From the NCBI GenBank assembly GCA_964504195.1, contig CAZDDI010000011.1, forward strand, positions 38,193 to 102,192: DNA of 64,000 bases. The letters are read 5' to 3'. The stretch comes from CAZDDI01 sp964504195. GTDB lineage: Bacteria > Chloroflexota > Anaerolineae > B4-G1 > SLSP01. A program made the translations under genes and the position numbers. Below are positions 16,336 to 24,910 of the stretch, one piece after another. Positions within the stretch are counted from its first letter, which is position 1; each line of letters begins with the position of its first letter. Below the pieces are notes generated by a model that saw nothing but the letters and a program-made list of their open reading frames with translations, ran no database searches and was not told the DNA's origin.

Positions 16336-17695
16336 AGTTGATGCGGTCAGCAGAAGGGGCAGGCATGAGCAAATACACATCTACCCAAGAGTACCACAAT
16401 TTGAGGTTATCATCATCGTAGCCCAAATCAATCCGACGGCCCTTGATTGCGCCACCCGTATCACCCGCGATACCCACGCCATACCCTGGCACATAAACCT
16501 GGCTGCGTAGCGGAATCATACGCGGATCCACCGCCACAATACCGTGGCGCATGACCATCCCGGTAGCCGTGCGACCATACCACGCACTGGTCACCGGCGT
16601 TCCGGCGGTCGAAGCACTGTACGAAGTCGCCAACATACGAATCACACGCCAATACTCAACCGTTCCGCTCTCGGTCGCCAGCTGGCGTGCTACAATTTTG
16701 GTACCGTAGCCCATCACGCGATTGGCCGGGGACAACACCACGCTTTCTCCTTCGATACGGCGTTCCACCAGTTCACCATTCTCATAACGCAGCCGAATAC
16801 GCCGCTCACGCACCCCCGGCGCACCCTCCTGCAACAGACCCTGCGTGTCAATCATCATATCCCCGTTGGCCTGCCACACCGTCTCAAAGGGAATTGGGCT
16901 TTGTTCGACCAGAACATTCTCAGTGACGCGCACCACGCGGATCTCCAACCCTTCAGTCAAAGGGGCGTCTAGCGCGGGGTCCGTGTAATCCTGTCCAATC
17001 AGCGTCACGCCTAAATCTGCCAACACCTCACCCACCCGGTAACGATGGGTGCGGGTACGCAACACCTGTCCATCCACCTGCAACTGCACCGGCATCGAGC
17101 GTTCCAGGCGGATGTGCATCCCACTCTGCAACGGTGTGGCAGGATCAGGAAAGACCTTATCAGCCCGGTAGAGCTGAATGCCCGCCTGCAACAACGCCTC
17201 ACCTACCGTCTGCACATCAGTATAGAGTGTCATCCGCACAGCGCCCTCTTCCAACGTCACGGGGACAGCCCGGCGGACCAACAAGCGAAAGCGCGTCTGC
17301 GGTAAATCGCTTACCAGCGGCGCGCGCACCTCAAGTTTATCGTAAGCGCCGAGTGTTACACCGGCCTCGGCCAGCGTATCGGCGGGATTCTGCTCGTGTA
17401 GCCATAACACGCGCTCAGCCCCATCCACCACCAGGACCACCGGCTGAGCACGCTCCAACACAATCACCGTTTCCGATTCCAGGGAAGTATCCAATGCGGG
17501 GCGGATGCGATCCTCGGCACGTAACGCCATGCCCAAATCCGTCAACAACAGCCCCACCGTGGGCTGATGGGTATAAAGCTGTCGCGCCTCCCCGTTAACA
17601 ACCAAAGTCACAGGGGTCAATGTAGCACGATAACCTGCCGCTAACCCGGTGAGAACCAGTAGCGCGACCAGAAAAGCCAAAAAATGCCGTTTCAT
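16322..17695 (-). CDS. RpfB/YabE-like cell wall protein with DUF348, G5 and 3D domains
   Basis: A 457-residue exported protein. A signal/anchor helix (4-21) is followed by three DUF348 repeats (VTLVVNGEARQLYTHQPTVG; VVLVVDGAERVLWLHE; VPVTLEEGAVRMTLYTDVQTV) and a further similar unit at ~200, a G5 domain at ~255-335, and a C-terminal 3D (double-psi barrel) domain at ~370-455 with VAVDPRMIPL, AGDTGGAIKG and IDLGY, carrying the three aspartates. 3D domains of the MltA/RpfB type cleave peptidoglycan glycan strands. It probably acts in wall turnover or resuscitation. Confidence 0.88.
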   Translation of the reverse strand: MKRHFLAFLVALLVLTGLAAGYRATLTPVTLVVNGEARQLYTHQPTVGLLLTDLGMALRAEDRIRPALDTSLESETVIVLERAQPVVLVVDGAERVLWLHEQNPADTLAEAGVTLGAYDKLEVRAPLVSDLPQTRFRLLVRRAVPVTLEEGAVRMTLYTDVQTVGEALLQAGIQLYRADKVFPDPATPLQSGMHIRLERSMPVQLQVDGQVLRTRTHRYRVGEVLADLGVTLIGQDYTDPALDAPLTEGLEIRVVRVTENVLVEQSPIPFETVWQANGDMMIDTQGLLQEGAPGVRERRIRLRYENGELVERRIEGESVVLSPANRVMGYGTKIVARQLATESGTVEYWRVIRMLATSYSASTAGTPVTSAWYGRTATGMVMRHGIVAVDPRMIPLRSQVYVPGYGVGIAGDTGGAIKGRRIDLGYDDDNLKLWYSWVDVYLLMPAPSADRINYVLP

Positions 17696-17718
17696 GTTTA
17701 TTTCATCTCAACAAAAAA

Positions 17719-17744
17719 GGGGCGCGACGCACAGCGCCTGCCCC
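17719..17744 (-). terminator. Terminator of the SRP RNA
   Basis: Minus strand GGGGCA-GGCGC, 8-base loop, GCGCC-CC, followed directly by TTTTTT. Confidence 0.75.
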
Positions 17745-17780
17745 TATACTGCAAGCGTCTGCGAAGGGAGAGAATCCCTG

Positions 17781-17901
17781 AGAGGTGCTGAAGACCCGGC
17801 ACCCTGCGGCGCCCGAAAACAACTCCTTACCGTTGCTTCCTTCCAGACCTGGCGGGGTTCGAAGCGTTCCGCCGCGCAGGACCCAATCCTCAGCACCGCT
17901 C
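17781..17901 (-). ncRNA. ffs: Signal recognition particle RNA, small bacterial type (4.5S)
   Basis: The reverse complement starts GAGCGGTGCTGAGGA and ends TCTTCAGCACCTCTC, forming the closing helix. The apical domain has the universal CAGGTCTGGAAGGAAGCA core (Ffh-binding internal loops and GGAA tetraloop). The ~120-base length is slightly longer than the E. coli RNA. It targets nascent membrane proteins with Ffh and FtsY. Own promoter and terminator. Confidence 0.93.
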
Positions 17902-17936
17902 AAGCATCCTCTGCCCAAAGCAGTCACCTGGCTCTA

Positions 17937-17964
17937 ATGGTAACGGAAAGCGGCAGATTGTCAA
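17937..17964 (-). promoter_or_regulatory. Promoter of the SRP RNA
   Basis: Minus strand TTGACA (17959-17964), 16 bases, TACCAT (17937-17942), giving about 30 bases before the RNA 5' end. Confidence 0.6.
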
Positions 17965-17996
17965 GCGGGAAAATTTCTCACAGAACCCACACAAAA

Positions 17997-18023
17997 ACGA
18001 CCCCGGAGTATTTCCGGGGTCGT
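17997..18023 (-). terminator. Terminator of tRNA-Leu
   Basis: ACGACCCCGG and CCGGGGTCGT form a perfect 10-bp stem directly after the tRNA on the minus strand, followed by TTTTTGT. Confidence 0.85.
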
Positions 18024-18028
18024 TTTCA

Positions 18029-18112
<84 letters not shown>

Positions 18113-18133
18113 GCATCCACTTGGACGAGGGTG

Positions 18134-18161
18134 ATTGTACCTTAAGCCTTGATTTTGTCAA
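18134..18161 (-). promoter_or_regulatory. Promoter of tRNA-Leu
   Basis: Minus strand TTGACA (18156-18161), 16 bases, TACAAT (18134-18139). Confidence 0.75.
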
Positions 18162-18183
18162 GCCAGAAGAGAAGGGTATAATA

Positions 18184-18262
18184 AGAATCTATCCAAAAAA
18201 TTCACAAGAGCGGCGGGTTTCGGCAGGCTCAACCACCGGCGGAATTTTAGGATAGATACTAA
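18184..18262. repeat. Dispersed inverted-repeat element, copy B
   Basis: The ends are inverted copies: ATCTATCCAAAAAATTC on the left and GAATTTTAGGATAGAT on the right. The core contains TTCGGCAGGCTCAACC, which is shared with copy A at 14516-14680. It resembles a small non-coding palindromic element. A run of TTTCGCC-type words follows to 18330. Confidence 0.6.
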
Positions 18263-18340
18263 CTGAAACACGACTCGCTTTCTCGCCCTTTCGCCTTTTC
18301 GCCTTTTCGCTAACTCGCTTTTTCGCTCAGGAGGCCGACC

Positions 18341-19411
18341 ATGCAAATAGCCCACATTGAAATCACGCCCGTAGAGCTACGGCTGCACCATCCCTACCGC
18401 GCCGCGCATCATGTTGACCATGCCATCGAACATATCCCGGTGATCTTCGTGCGGATCGAGACCCGCCAGGGCGAGGTGGCCTGGGGCTGCGCCGCGTTCG
18501 AGCCGCAGCGCACCGGCGAGACGCTGGAGCAGGTTTTACGCGCGTGTCACGCCTGCGCCGACCGCGCCAAAGACCTCTCGCCGCTCAATCTGGAGTACGC
18601 GCTCGATGCGCTGGTCGGCATCACTGCCGGGACGCCCTCGGCGCAATGCGCCTTCGACATGGCCTTTCACGACCTGCTGGGGCTGGCGACCCGGCAGCCC
18701 CTCTACCGGCTGCTCGGCGGCTTCCGCGACCGTATCCAGACTTCGGTTACGGTCAACGTGGGAACGGTGAACGAGGCCGTTGCTGTCGCCCGCGAGCGTG
18801 CGCGGCAGGGGTTCCGCATCCTCAAACTCAAGGGCGGCATTGATCCCCACGAGGATGTGGCGCGGGTGCGCGCCGTGCGCGCTGCGCTGCCCCATCACAC
18901 GCTGCGGCTAGATGCTGATGGAGGCTACACCATCCAAGAGGCGCTCGAAGTGGCGCGCGCGCTGGAGGACGTGCTGGAGATGCTGGAGCAGCCCGTGCCC
19001 GCTGCGGATGGCGTAACGGCACTGCGTGAAGTGACTGAGCGCAGCCCTGTGCCGGTTTGGGCCGATGAGAGTGTGCGCCATCCCGCCGCCGCGCTGGAGA
19101 TCGCCGGGCGGCACGCGGCGCATGGATTAAGCCTCTCCCTGGCGAGTTGCGGCGGCCTGCGCTGCGCCCGCCAGATCGAAGCAATAGCCCGCGCCGCGCG
19201 CCTGGCAACGATGGTGGGCTGCATCAACGAGCCGGCGCTGCTCGCCTCCGCCGGACTAGCCTTTGCGCTCAGCAGCCCCGGCGTCACCTACGGCGACCTC
19301 GACGGGCACTTCGATTTAGCCGATGACCCCTCACAGCCCCGCTTCACCCTGCACGAAGGCTGGCTCATCGCCAGTGAATCGCCGGGATTAGGGTGTACGG
19401 TCGAGCTTTAG
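18341..19411 (+). CDS. Enolase-superfamily protein (dipeptide epimerase/muconate cycloisomerase-like) lacking a catalytic Lys
   Basis: A 356-residue protein with the capping domain and barrel of the MLE subgroup. The first catalytic Lys pair is present in FRILKLKGG, and metal ligands are present: Asp in RLDADGGY, Glu in MLEQP, Asp/Glu in VWADES. At the sixth strand, where the family has NIKLxKxGG with the second catalytic Lys, this protein reads SLSLASCGG, so Lys is replaced by Ser. It therefore may not catalyse two-base epimerisation and could be a one-base syn-dehydratase-like or altered enzyme. AGGAGG precedes the ATG. The downstream GH31 is 124 bases away. Confidence 0.82.
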   Translation: MQIAHIEITPVELRLHHPYRAAHHVDHAIEHIPVIFVRIETRQGEVAWGCAAFEPQRTGETLEQVLRACHACADRAKDLSPLNLEYALDALVGITAGTPSAQCAFDMAFHDLLGLATRQPLYRLLGGFRDRIQTSVTVNVGTVNEAVAVARERARQGFRILKLKGGIDPHEDVARVRAVRAALPHHTLRLDADGGYTIQEALEVARALEDVLEMLEQPVPAADGVTALREVTERSPVPVWADESVRHPAAALEIAGRHAAHGLSLSLASCGGLRCARQIEAIARAARLATMVGCINEPALLASAGLAFALSSPGVTYGDLDGHFDLADDPSQPRFTLHEGWLIASESPGLGCTVEL

Positions 19412-19417
19412 ACAATC

Positions 19418-19498
19418 ACCTCAGAGACACAGAGAGCACAGAGTTGTTTTAGAAATAAAAAATGAATTCTCTGTGTCCCCCGTGTCTCTCTGTGGTGA
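19418..19498. repeat. Intergenic palindrome built on CAGAGACAC words
   Basis: The left arm from 19418 (CACCTCAGAGACACAGAG...) is imperfectly inverted in the right arm ending 19498 (...GTCTCTCTGTGGTG). It is one of five such word palindromes in the window. Confidence 0.6.
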
Positions 19499-19535
19499 AA
19501 ATAGGTTTTATCACAAGACGACGCTTGGAGGAAGT

Positions 19536-22103
19536 ATGCCCACTTTGATGGAAGACCTGTTAGCAACCGCACGCATCATCGGCGCGGGAAATGTTTACGA
19601 ATCGCTGCGCTACCCGTATTACAAGGCCTGGACCGAGGCGCGCTGGGAGACCACCCCACCCCGGCGCGGGCTTGACCGGTGGTATGCTTTCCGCCGCAAG
19701 CTGCGCGACGCGCCCCAGCCCTGGCCCCGCGAGTGGCAGACACTCGGCACGATAGAAACGCACACTGTCACCGCGCGCGGACTGGAAGTGCAAACCGCGC
19801 ATGGCAGCATCGAAGTGCTGTGCCTCGCGCCCGATCTGGTGCGCGCGCGCTATCGCTGCAACGATGCGCCCGCCGCGCTGGAGCCGCTACCCTACGCCAT
19901 CGCCCGCCCGCCGGAGGATTGGCCGCCCGTCGCCTTCACCGTGCTGGAGACCACGTCCGCGCTGCTGCTCTGCACCACCGAGCTGGTCGTGGGCGTGCAG
20001 CGCGAATCGGGTCTGCTGTTCTTCGCGCAACCCGATGGGCAACTGTTGCGCGTGGATGCCAGCGCGGGCTGGTGTACGCGCGGCGCGCTCTGCCACACCA
20101 CCACGCTCAGCCCTGGCGAACGGCTCTTCGGCCTGGGCGAGCGCGCCACGCCCGGCAACCGCCGTGGGCGCAGCCATCGCCTGTGGAACACCGACCCTGC
20201 CGGGTACGCGCCCGGCGATGACCCCATTGACCTCAACATCCCCGTCTACCTCTCGCTCGCGCCCGGCGAGCAGGGCGCAGCGGCGCGCTCGTATCTGGTC
20301 TTCTACGAGAACCCCTACGACGCCGAGTTCGATCTGGGCGGACGCTCGCGCGCGCTGGCACACCATCGCTTCGAGGGCGGCGAGCTGCGCTACTACTTCG
20401 CTGCCGGGCCGGCACCGCGCCTGCTCGAACGCTACACGGAGCTCACCGGGCGACACGATCTGCCGCCGCTCTGGTCACTGGGCTACCAGCAATGCCGCTG
20501 GTCGTACACGCCCGAAGCGCGCGTGCGCCAGCTGGCGCAGGATTTCCGCGAACACGACGTCCCCTGCGATGCGCTCTATCTGGACATTGACTATATGGAC
20601 GGCTTCCGCGTCTTCACCTGGAACCGCGACACGTTCGATTTGCCGCGACTCGCGGGCGATTTACGCGAACAGGGGTTCAAAATCGTCACCATCATTGATC
20701 CCGGTGTGAAGGTAGACCCGCGCTACGCCGTCTACCGCAGCGGGCTGGCAGGCGGGCATTTCTGCACCTTGCCAAACGGGCAACCCGTACACGCGCCGGT
20801 GTGGCCCGGCCCTTCAGCCTTCCCCGATTTCAGCGATCCGGCGGCGCGCGCCTGGTGGGGTGAGCAATACCGCCCGCTCATCGAGGCCGGCATCGCCGGT
20901 TTCTGGAACGATATGAACGAACCGGCGGCGTTCGCACAGCGCGGCGACCACACGCTGCCCAGCGTCACCCGGCACGCGCTGGAAGGACGCGGCGGCGACC
21001 ACCGCGAGGCGCATAACCTCTACGGGCTGTTGATGGCCCGCGCCAGCCGTGAGGGGCTGCTGGCCCTGCGACCGGAAACGCGCCCCATCGTCATCACCCG
21101 CGCGGGCTGGGCGGGCGTGCAACGCCACGCCATCTCGTGGACGGGCGACAATCAAAGCACCTGGGAATCGCTGCGGCTAACGATTCCGCTTGTCACAGGC
21201 CTGGGGCTGTCGGGCGTGGGATTCACCGGCCCGGATGTGGGCGGGTTTGCGGGTGAGGCCACCGGCGAGCTGTTCACACGCTGGATTCAACAAGCCGCCT
21301 TCATGCCGCTCTTCCGCGCCCATACCGCCACCGGCACACCCGATCAAGAACCCTGGTCTTACGGCGAACCCTACCTCAGCATCAACCGGCGCTTCATCCA
21401 GCTGCGCTACGAGCTGCTGCCCTACCTCTACACCGCCATCTGGCAGATGACGACACGCGGTTGGCCGGTGGTGCGCCCGCTGTGGTGGGATGCGCCCGCT
21501 GCACGCGCGCTGTGGGATGTGGAGGATGCGTTCCTTTGCGGGGATGCGCTGCTGGTGGCGCCGGTAGGCGAGCCGGGCGCGACGGCCCGCGATGTCACCC
21601 TGCCGCCGGGTGCCTGGTACGATTTCTGGACCAATCGCGTACGGCAGGGCGAGGAGCCGTTTGAGCAGTACGCGCCGCTGGAGATTGTGCCGCTGTTCGT
21701 GCGCGCCGGAGCGGTACTGCCGCTGGGCGAAATCGGCCCTTGCGTAGAGCAACGCCCGGACAAGTTCCTGCGGCTGGAGGTGTACCTGCCTGTAGAGGAT
21801 GGCGAGACCGTCTCGTGGCTCTACGAGGACGCCGGGGAGGGGTTCGCGTATCGCGCCGGGGAGCAGCGGGTAAGCCGCTTTGTGCTGCAACGCGCGGGCG
21901 AGCAGCTCACGCTGACGTGGGAGCGCGAGGGCGACTACACGCCACCCTACGAGCACATCGCACTCACCCTACACGGCGTCAAACGCACGCCGCAGAGCCT
22001 CTGCGCCGATGGGGAGACCTATCCGCTGCTCGTCACCGATCCCGTGCGCCACACCGCCCTGTTCCCCGCGCCGCCGTTTGCGCGGGTGGAAATCACGCTC
22101 TAA
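19536..22103 (+). CDS. Glycoside hydrolase family 31 (alpha-glucosidase/xylosidase type)
   Basis: A retaining exo-glycosidase of 855 residues. The catalytic nucleophile Asp lies in FWNDMNEPAAF and the acid/base Asp in WTGDNQSTW; other family marks are LYLDIDYMDGFRVFTW, GVGFTGPDVGGF and FRAHTATG. Domain order is an N-terminal beta-sandwich, a (beta/alpha)8 barrel at ~255-600 and C-terminal beta domains. No signal peptide is seen, so it should be cytoplasmic and act on imported alpha-linked oligosaccharides. ATG 19536 is chosen for TGGAGG upstream. Its stop overlaps the next ATG (TAATG). Confidence 0.93.
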   Translation: MPTLMEDLLATARIIGAGNVYESLRYPYYKAWTEARWETTPPRRGLDRWYAFRRKLRDAPQPWPREWQTLGTIETHTVTARGLEVQTAHGSIEVLCLAPDLVRARYRCNDAPAALEPLPYAIARPPEDWPPVAFTVLETTSALLLCTTELVVGVQRESGLLFFAQPDGQLLRVDASAGWCTRGALCHTTTLSPGERLFGLGERATPGNRRGRSHRLWNTDPAGYAPGDDPIDLNIPVYLSLAPGEQGAAARSYLVFYENPYDAEFDLGGRSRALAHHRFEGGELRYYFAAGPAPRLLERYTELTGRHDLPPLWSLGYQQCRWSYTPEARVRQLAQDFREHDVPCDALYLDIDYMDGFRVFTWNRDTFDLPRLAGDLREQGFKIVTIIDPGVKVDPRYAVYRSGLAGGHFCTLPNGQPVHAPVWPGPSAFPDFSDPAARAWWGEQYRPLIEAGIAGFWNDMNEPAAFAQRGDHTLPSVTRHALEGRGGDHREAHNLYGLLMARASREGLLALRPETRPIVITRAGWAGVQRHAISWTGDNQSTWESLRLTIPLVTGLGLSGVGFTGPDVGGFAGEATGELFTRWIQQAAFMPLFRAHTATGTPDQEPWSYGEPYLSINRRFIQLRYELLPYLYTAIWQMTTRGWPVVRPLWWDAPAARALWDVEDAFLCGDALLVAPVGEPGATARDVTLPPGAWYDFWTNRVRQGEEPFEQYAPLEIVPLFVRAGAVLPLGEIGPCVEQRPDKFLRLEVYLPVEDGETVSWLYEDAGEGFAYRAGEQRVSRFVLQRAGEQLTLTWEREGDYTPPYEHIALTLHGVKRTPQSLCADGETYPLLVTDPVRHTALFPAPPFARVEITL

Positions 22104-22492
22104 TGCCCAGCATTGGTTACGTCGCCTTGCTGGTACGGGATTATGATGAGGCCCTCGCGTTCTATACGGGCGCGTTGGGCTTCGAGGTAGTTGAGGATAC
22201 CGCGTTGGGCGAGGGGAAACGCTGGGTGCTGGTCGCGCCGCCAGGGAACGGCGGAACGTGTTTACTGCTCGCTCAAGCCGTCAGCACTGCCCAAGAAGCG
22301 CGCATCGGCAATCAGACTGGCGGGCGGGTGTTCCTGTTCCTGCATACGGATGATTTCTGGCGCGATTACCACACCATGACAGCGCGCGGCGTGCAATTCC
22401 TGGAAACCCCACGCCAAGAAGCCTACGGCACCGTGGTCGTGTTCGTAGACCTCTACGGCAACAAGTGGGATTTGCTGGAGCTGGCTGTATAA
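22103..22492 (+). CDS. VOC/glyoxalase-fold metalloprotein
   Basis: A 129-residue protein of two beta-alpha-beta-beta-beta units: IGYVALLVRDYDEALAFYTGALGFEV at the start and a second half ending VVFVDLYGNKWDLLEL. It starts within the stop of the GH31 gene and is translationally coupled. Members include glyoxalases, dioxygenases and antibiotic-binding proteins; the substrate cannot be predicted. The metal-binding residues are only partly conserved (Glu near the end). Confidence 0.85.
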   Translation: MPSIGYVALLVRDYDEALAFYTGALGFEVVEDTALGEGKRWVLVAPPGNGGTCLLLAQAVSTAQEARIGNQTGGRVFLFLHTDDFWRDYHTMTARGVQFLETPRQEAYGTVVVFVDLYGNKWDLLELAV

Positions 22493-22533
22493 ACCCACCG
22501 CGCCGAGACACACAGCAGCAACAAAAAAAAAAC

Positions 22534-22560
22534 CGGGCGAGGTTCTGGAAACCTCGCCCG
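22534..22560. terminator. Bidirectional terminator
   Basis: CGGGCGAGGTT and AACCTCGCCCG form an 11-bp stem with an A-run on the left (U-run for the leftward ABC operon) and ATTTGGTT on the right. Confidence 0.8.
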
Positions 22561-22582
22561 ATTTGGTTATGTCACCCCCCGG

Positions 22583-23866
22583 CTACAGCTCTTCCAACCG
22601 CTGCCGCGATTGCATCAGATGCTTCCAGGCGTGCAGCGCCAGGGTCGCGCCGATGACGCCGTAGGCGACGAAGACCCGGAAGTATTCGCCGATTTGCGCG
22701 TCGCCGAAGAGCTCCCGGCCCGCTGCTGGCGAGACGATGAAGAGCGTGTGGAACAGGAAAACGCCCAACAACGCCTGTCCAATCGTCGCCTTTGTCACCG
22801 TCGCGCCGCCGATGAGGATGGCGGCGATGGAGTACAGCCCCACTTGCTCGTGGCTGCCGTAGGTGCTGAAAGCGCCCATGTTCTGCAAGAAGATGATGTG
22901 CCCCCACGAGGCCAGCACGGTAGAAAGCACGATAGCCGTGACGCGCACCTGATCCACCTGGATACCGGAGACCGCTGCAACGTGCCGATCCTGACCCACG
23001 CTGCGCATATCCTGCCCGATTTTGGTCTTGGAGAAAAATGCAATAAACCCGCACAGGCCGAGGATAGCGAGCCACGTCCCCATCGGCACCTGGATATTCT
23101 TGACGAGCGTGGTTCCACTCATCACAACGATGGCCCACACCACCGGCATCAGAGTCAGCACGCCGCCGCCTGCCAGCCGGACCAAGTCGGCGCGCGCACG
23201 GGACGACTTGAGGAAGCGGAAAATCTGGTATCCCAAGCCCAGCACACAAACGGAGATAACAACGGTGGTGAGCGGCAGCCGGAAGACATTATCGAGGCCA
23301 TATTTCAGCCCATTGCTCAGGTCTACGGTAGTACGAATGCCCACGCCAGCCCCCAACACCAGCACAGGATTGTCCATCGGAAGTAATTTGCTGCCCACGA
23401 TTTGCAGAAAGAAGAATTGATACCAACCGGCGGCAAAAAAGCCCAGAATCAGCCCAGTAATCATCTCCTGACCCTTGGTTTTATTGAACAGTTTGCCGGT
23501 GAGATAGCCCAGCCCTGCCGCCAGCGGCGTCGCCAGAAGGATGCACAACAGGATGCCGGGAAAGCCCGTGATGCCCCAGTGGGAGACAAAGATGATAACC
23601 GTTTGTGCCGCCATCGCCCCCAGTACGATGGAGAAGTTCAGCCCCATGCCCGCCAGCACCGGAATAATCAGAGAGAGCACCAAAAATGAGTTACGGGAGA
23701 TGCGCGAAATGATGTCCGACAGGTACAGGGTCTCATTCATGCCGGACATCTGGAACCCGGCCACACTCAGCACCACGAACATGATGGTGACCGCGTTGTT
23801 CGTGAGAAATTGCCGCCCGGCCTTTTTGAAATCGAAGCGCAGTTTAGCAGTAGTTTCGGTCTTCAC
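22583..23866 (-). CDS. ABC importer permease (second of two)
   Basis: A 427-residue RbsC/BPD_transp_2-type inner membrane permease with about ten hydrophobic segments. Characteristic is GLYSIAAILIGGATVTKATIGQALLGV near the C-terminus, similar to the same block in its partner. A ~50-residue cytoplasmic N-terminus and a loop at ~220-240 rich in Arg are extra. It starts at GTG, immediately after the stop of the first permease, with GGGAGGCG upstream. Part of the DUF3798 importer operon. Confidence 0.88.
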   Translation of the reverse strand: MKTETTAKLRFDFKKAGRQFLTNNAVTIMFVVLSVAGFQMSGMNETLYLSDIISRISRNSFLVLSLIIPVLAGMGLNFSIVLGAMAAQTVIIFVSHWGITGFPGILLCILLATPLAAGLGYLTGKLFNKTKGQEMITGLILGFFAAGWYQFFFLQIVGSKLLPMDNPVLVLGAGVGIRTTVDLSNGLKYGLDNVFRLPLTTVVISVCVLGLGYQIFRFLKSSRARADLVRLAGGGVLTLMPVVWAIVVMSGTTLVKNIQVPMGTWLAILGLCGFIAFFSKTKIGQDMRSVGQDRHVAAVSGIQVDQVRVTAIVLSTVLASWGHIIFLQNMGAFSTYGSHEQVGLYSIAAILIGGATVTKATIGQALLGVFLFHTLFIVSPAAGRELFGDAQIGEYFRVFVAYGVIGATLALHAWKHLMQSRQRLEEL

Positions 23867-24910
23867 TTACTCGCCTCCCGTCTGCGTCAGAGCATAGATA
23901 ATGATGCCGTTTTGGATGATGATCCGCGAGATTTCGGCCATACTCGCCATATCCGCCGTGAACACGTTGGCGACCGGCATAGCGACCACCAGAATCGCCT
24001 GGAACAGGAACGTGCCAATGAGGACATGGGCAATGGAGGCTCTTTTGACCGAAGCGCCGCCGATGAGGATGGCGGCCACCGCGACAAAGGGCATGAACAT
24101 CGGGCCTTCATAGAGTTGCAAGAAACCGAAGCCCTGAGCATAGACAATGATGCCCACCGCGCCCAGGATGGTCGAGACCATCGTGCCGATCATGCGGTGT
24201 TTGTCTACGTTAATACCGGCGGCCTCGGCAAAGCGCGGATTGTCGCCAGCGGCATACATGGCCGCGCCGGTCTTGCTGCGCATGAAAAGCCACACCGCCC
24301 CACAACACAGCAGGAAGAACAACAGCAAGCCGGTAGGGATCACCACCGAGCCGATGTTGAAGCTCCAGGTATTGTTGAGCAATTGCGAGAGCTGCCGGTT
24401 ATCCAACGCGATGGTGACGCGCACCCCACGCCCGATGGGCCAGGCCATCTCCGGGCTTTTGAAGGGCAACAGCAGCCACCCGATCTTCATCACCGACACG
24501 GCGGAGAAGCCCACAAAAGTCGCCAGCATCATTTCCGAGCCTTTGACGCGGTTGAGCAGCCAGCCATAGCCATAACCAACGATGGCGGCAAAAGGCAATG
24601 AAAAGAGAATCGCGCCCACAAAGGCCATATAGCCGTTGAGCCGAAGCTCGATGGCGATGAGCGCGCCCACCAGCCCGGTCAGAATGCCCAGCGAGACACC
24701 AAAATTCGGGCCGATACCGCTGCTGATGGCCGGCACCATCGCCAGCACCAGCACACCATTCATGCCGATGCGCACCAGACTGGAGGAGAGCAATTCGGCG
24801 AAGTCCAGCTTAAACATAATCGCCGATGCGCACAGGAACAGGAAAAAGCCCAGGATGATAAGCCGCGCCAGGCCAAAACTTTGTATGAAAGAGGTCATGT
24901 GTTTACGCAT
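23867..24910 (-). CDS. ABC importer permease (first of two)
   Basis: A 347-residue permease of the ribose/branched-chain type, with VAAILIGGASVKRASIAHVLIGTFLF matching its partner, FRSKTG-like MRSKTGAAMYAAGDNPRFAEAAGI in the coupling-helix region that contacts the ATPase, and about nine membrane helices. The start overlaps the stop of the ATPase gene by 8 bases. The two permeases probably form a heterodimer. Confidence 0.88.
   Translation of the reverse strand: MRKHMTSFIQSFGLARLIILGFFLFLCASAIMFKLDFAELLSSSLVRIGMNGVLVLAMVPAISSGIGPNFGVSLGILTGLVGALIAIELRLNGYMAFVGAILFSLPFAAIVGYGYGWLLNRVKGSEMMLATFVGFSAVSVMKIGWLLLPFKSPEMAWPIGRGVRVTIALDNRQLSQLLNNTWSFNIGSVVIPTGLLLFFLLCCGAVWLFMRSKTGAAMYAAGDNPRFAEAAGINVDKHRMIGTMVSTILGAVGIIVYAQGFGFLQLYEGPMFMPFVAVAAILIGGASVKRASIAHVLIGTFLFQAILVVAMPVANVFTADMASMAEISRIIIQNGIIIYALTQTGGE

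Noticed and set aside
19887..20456. 189-codon minus-strand ORF within the GH31 gene
   Set aside because: Antisense shadow in a G+C-rich gene with clear GH31 motifs on the other strand.
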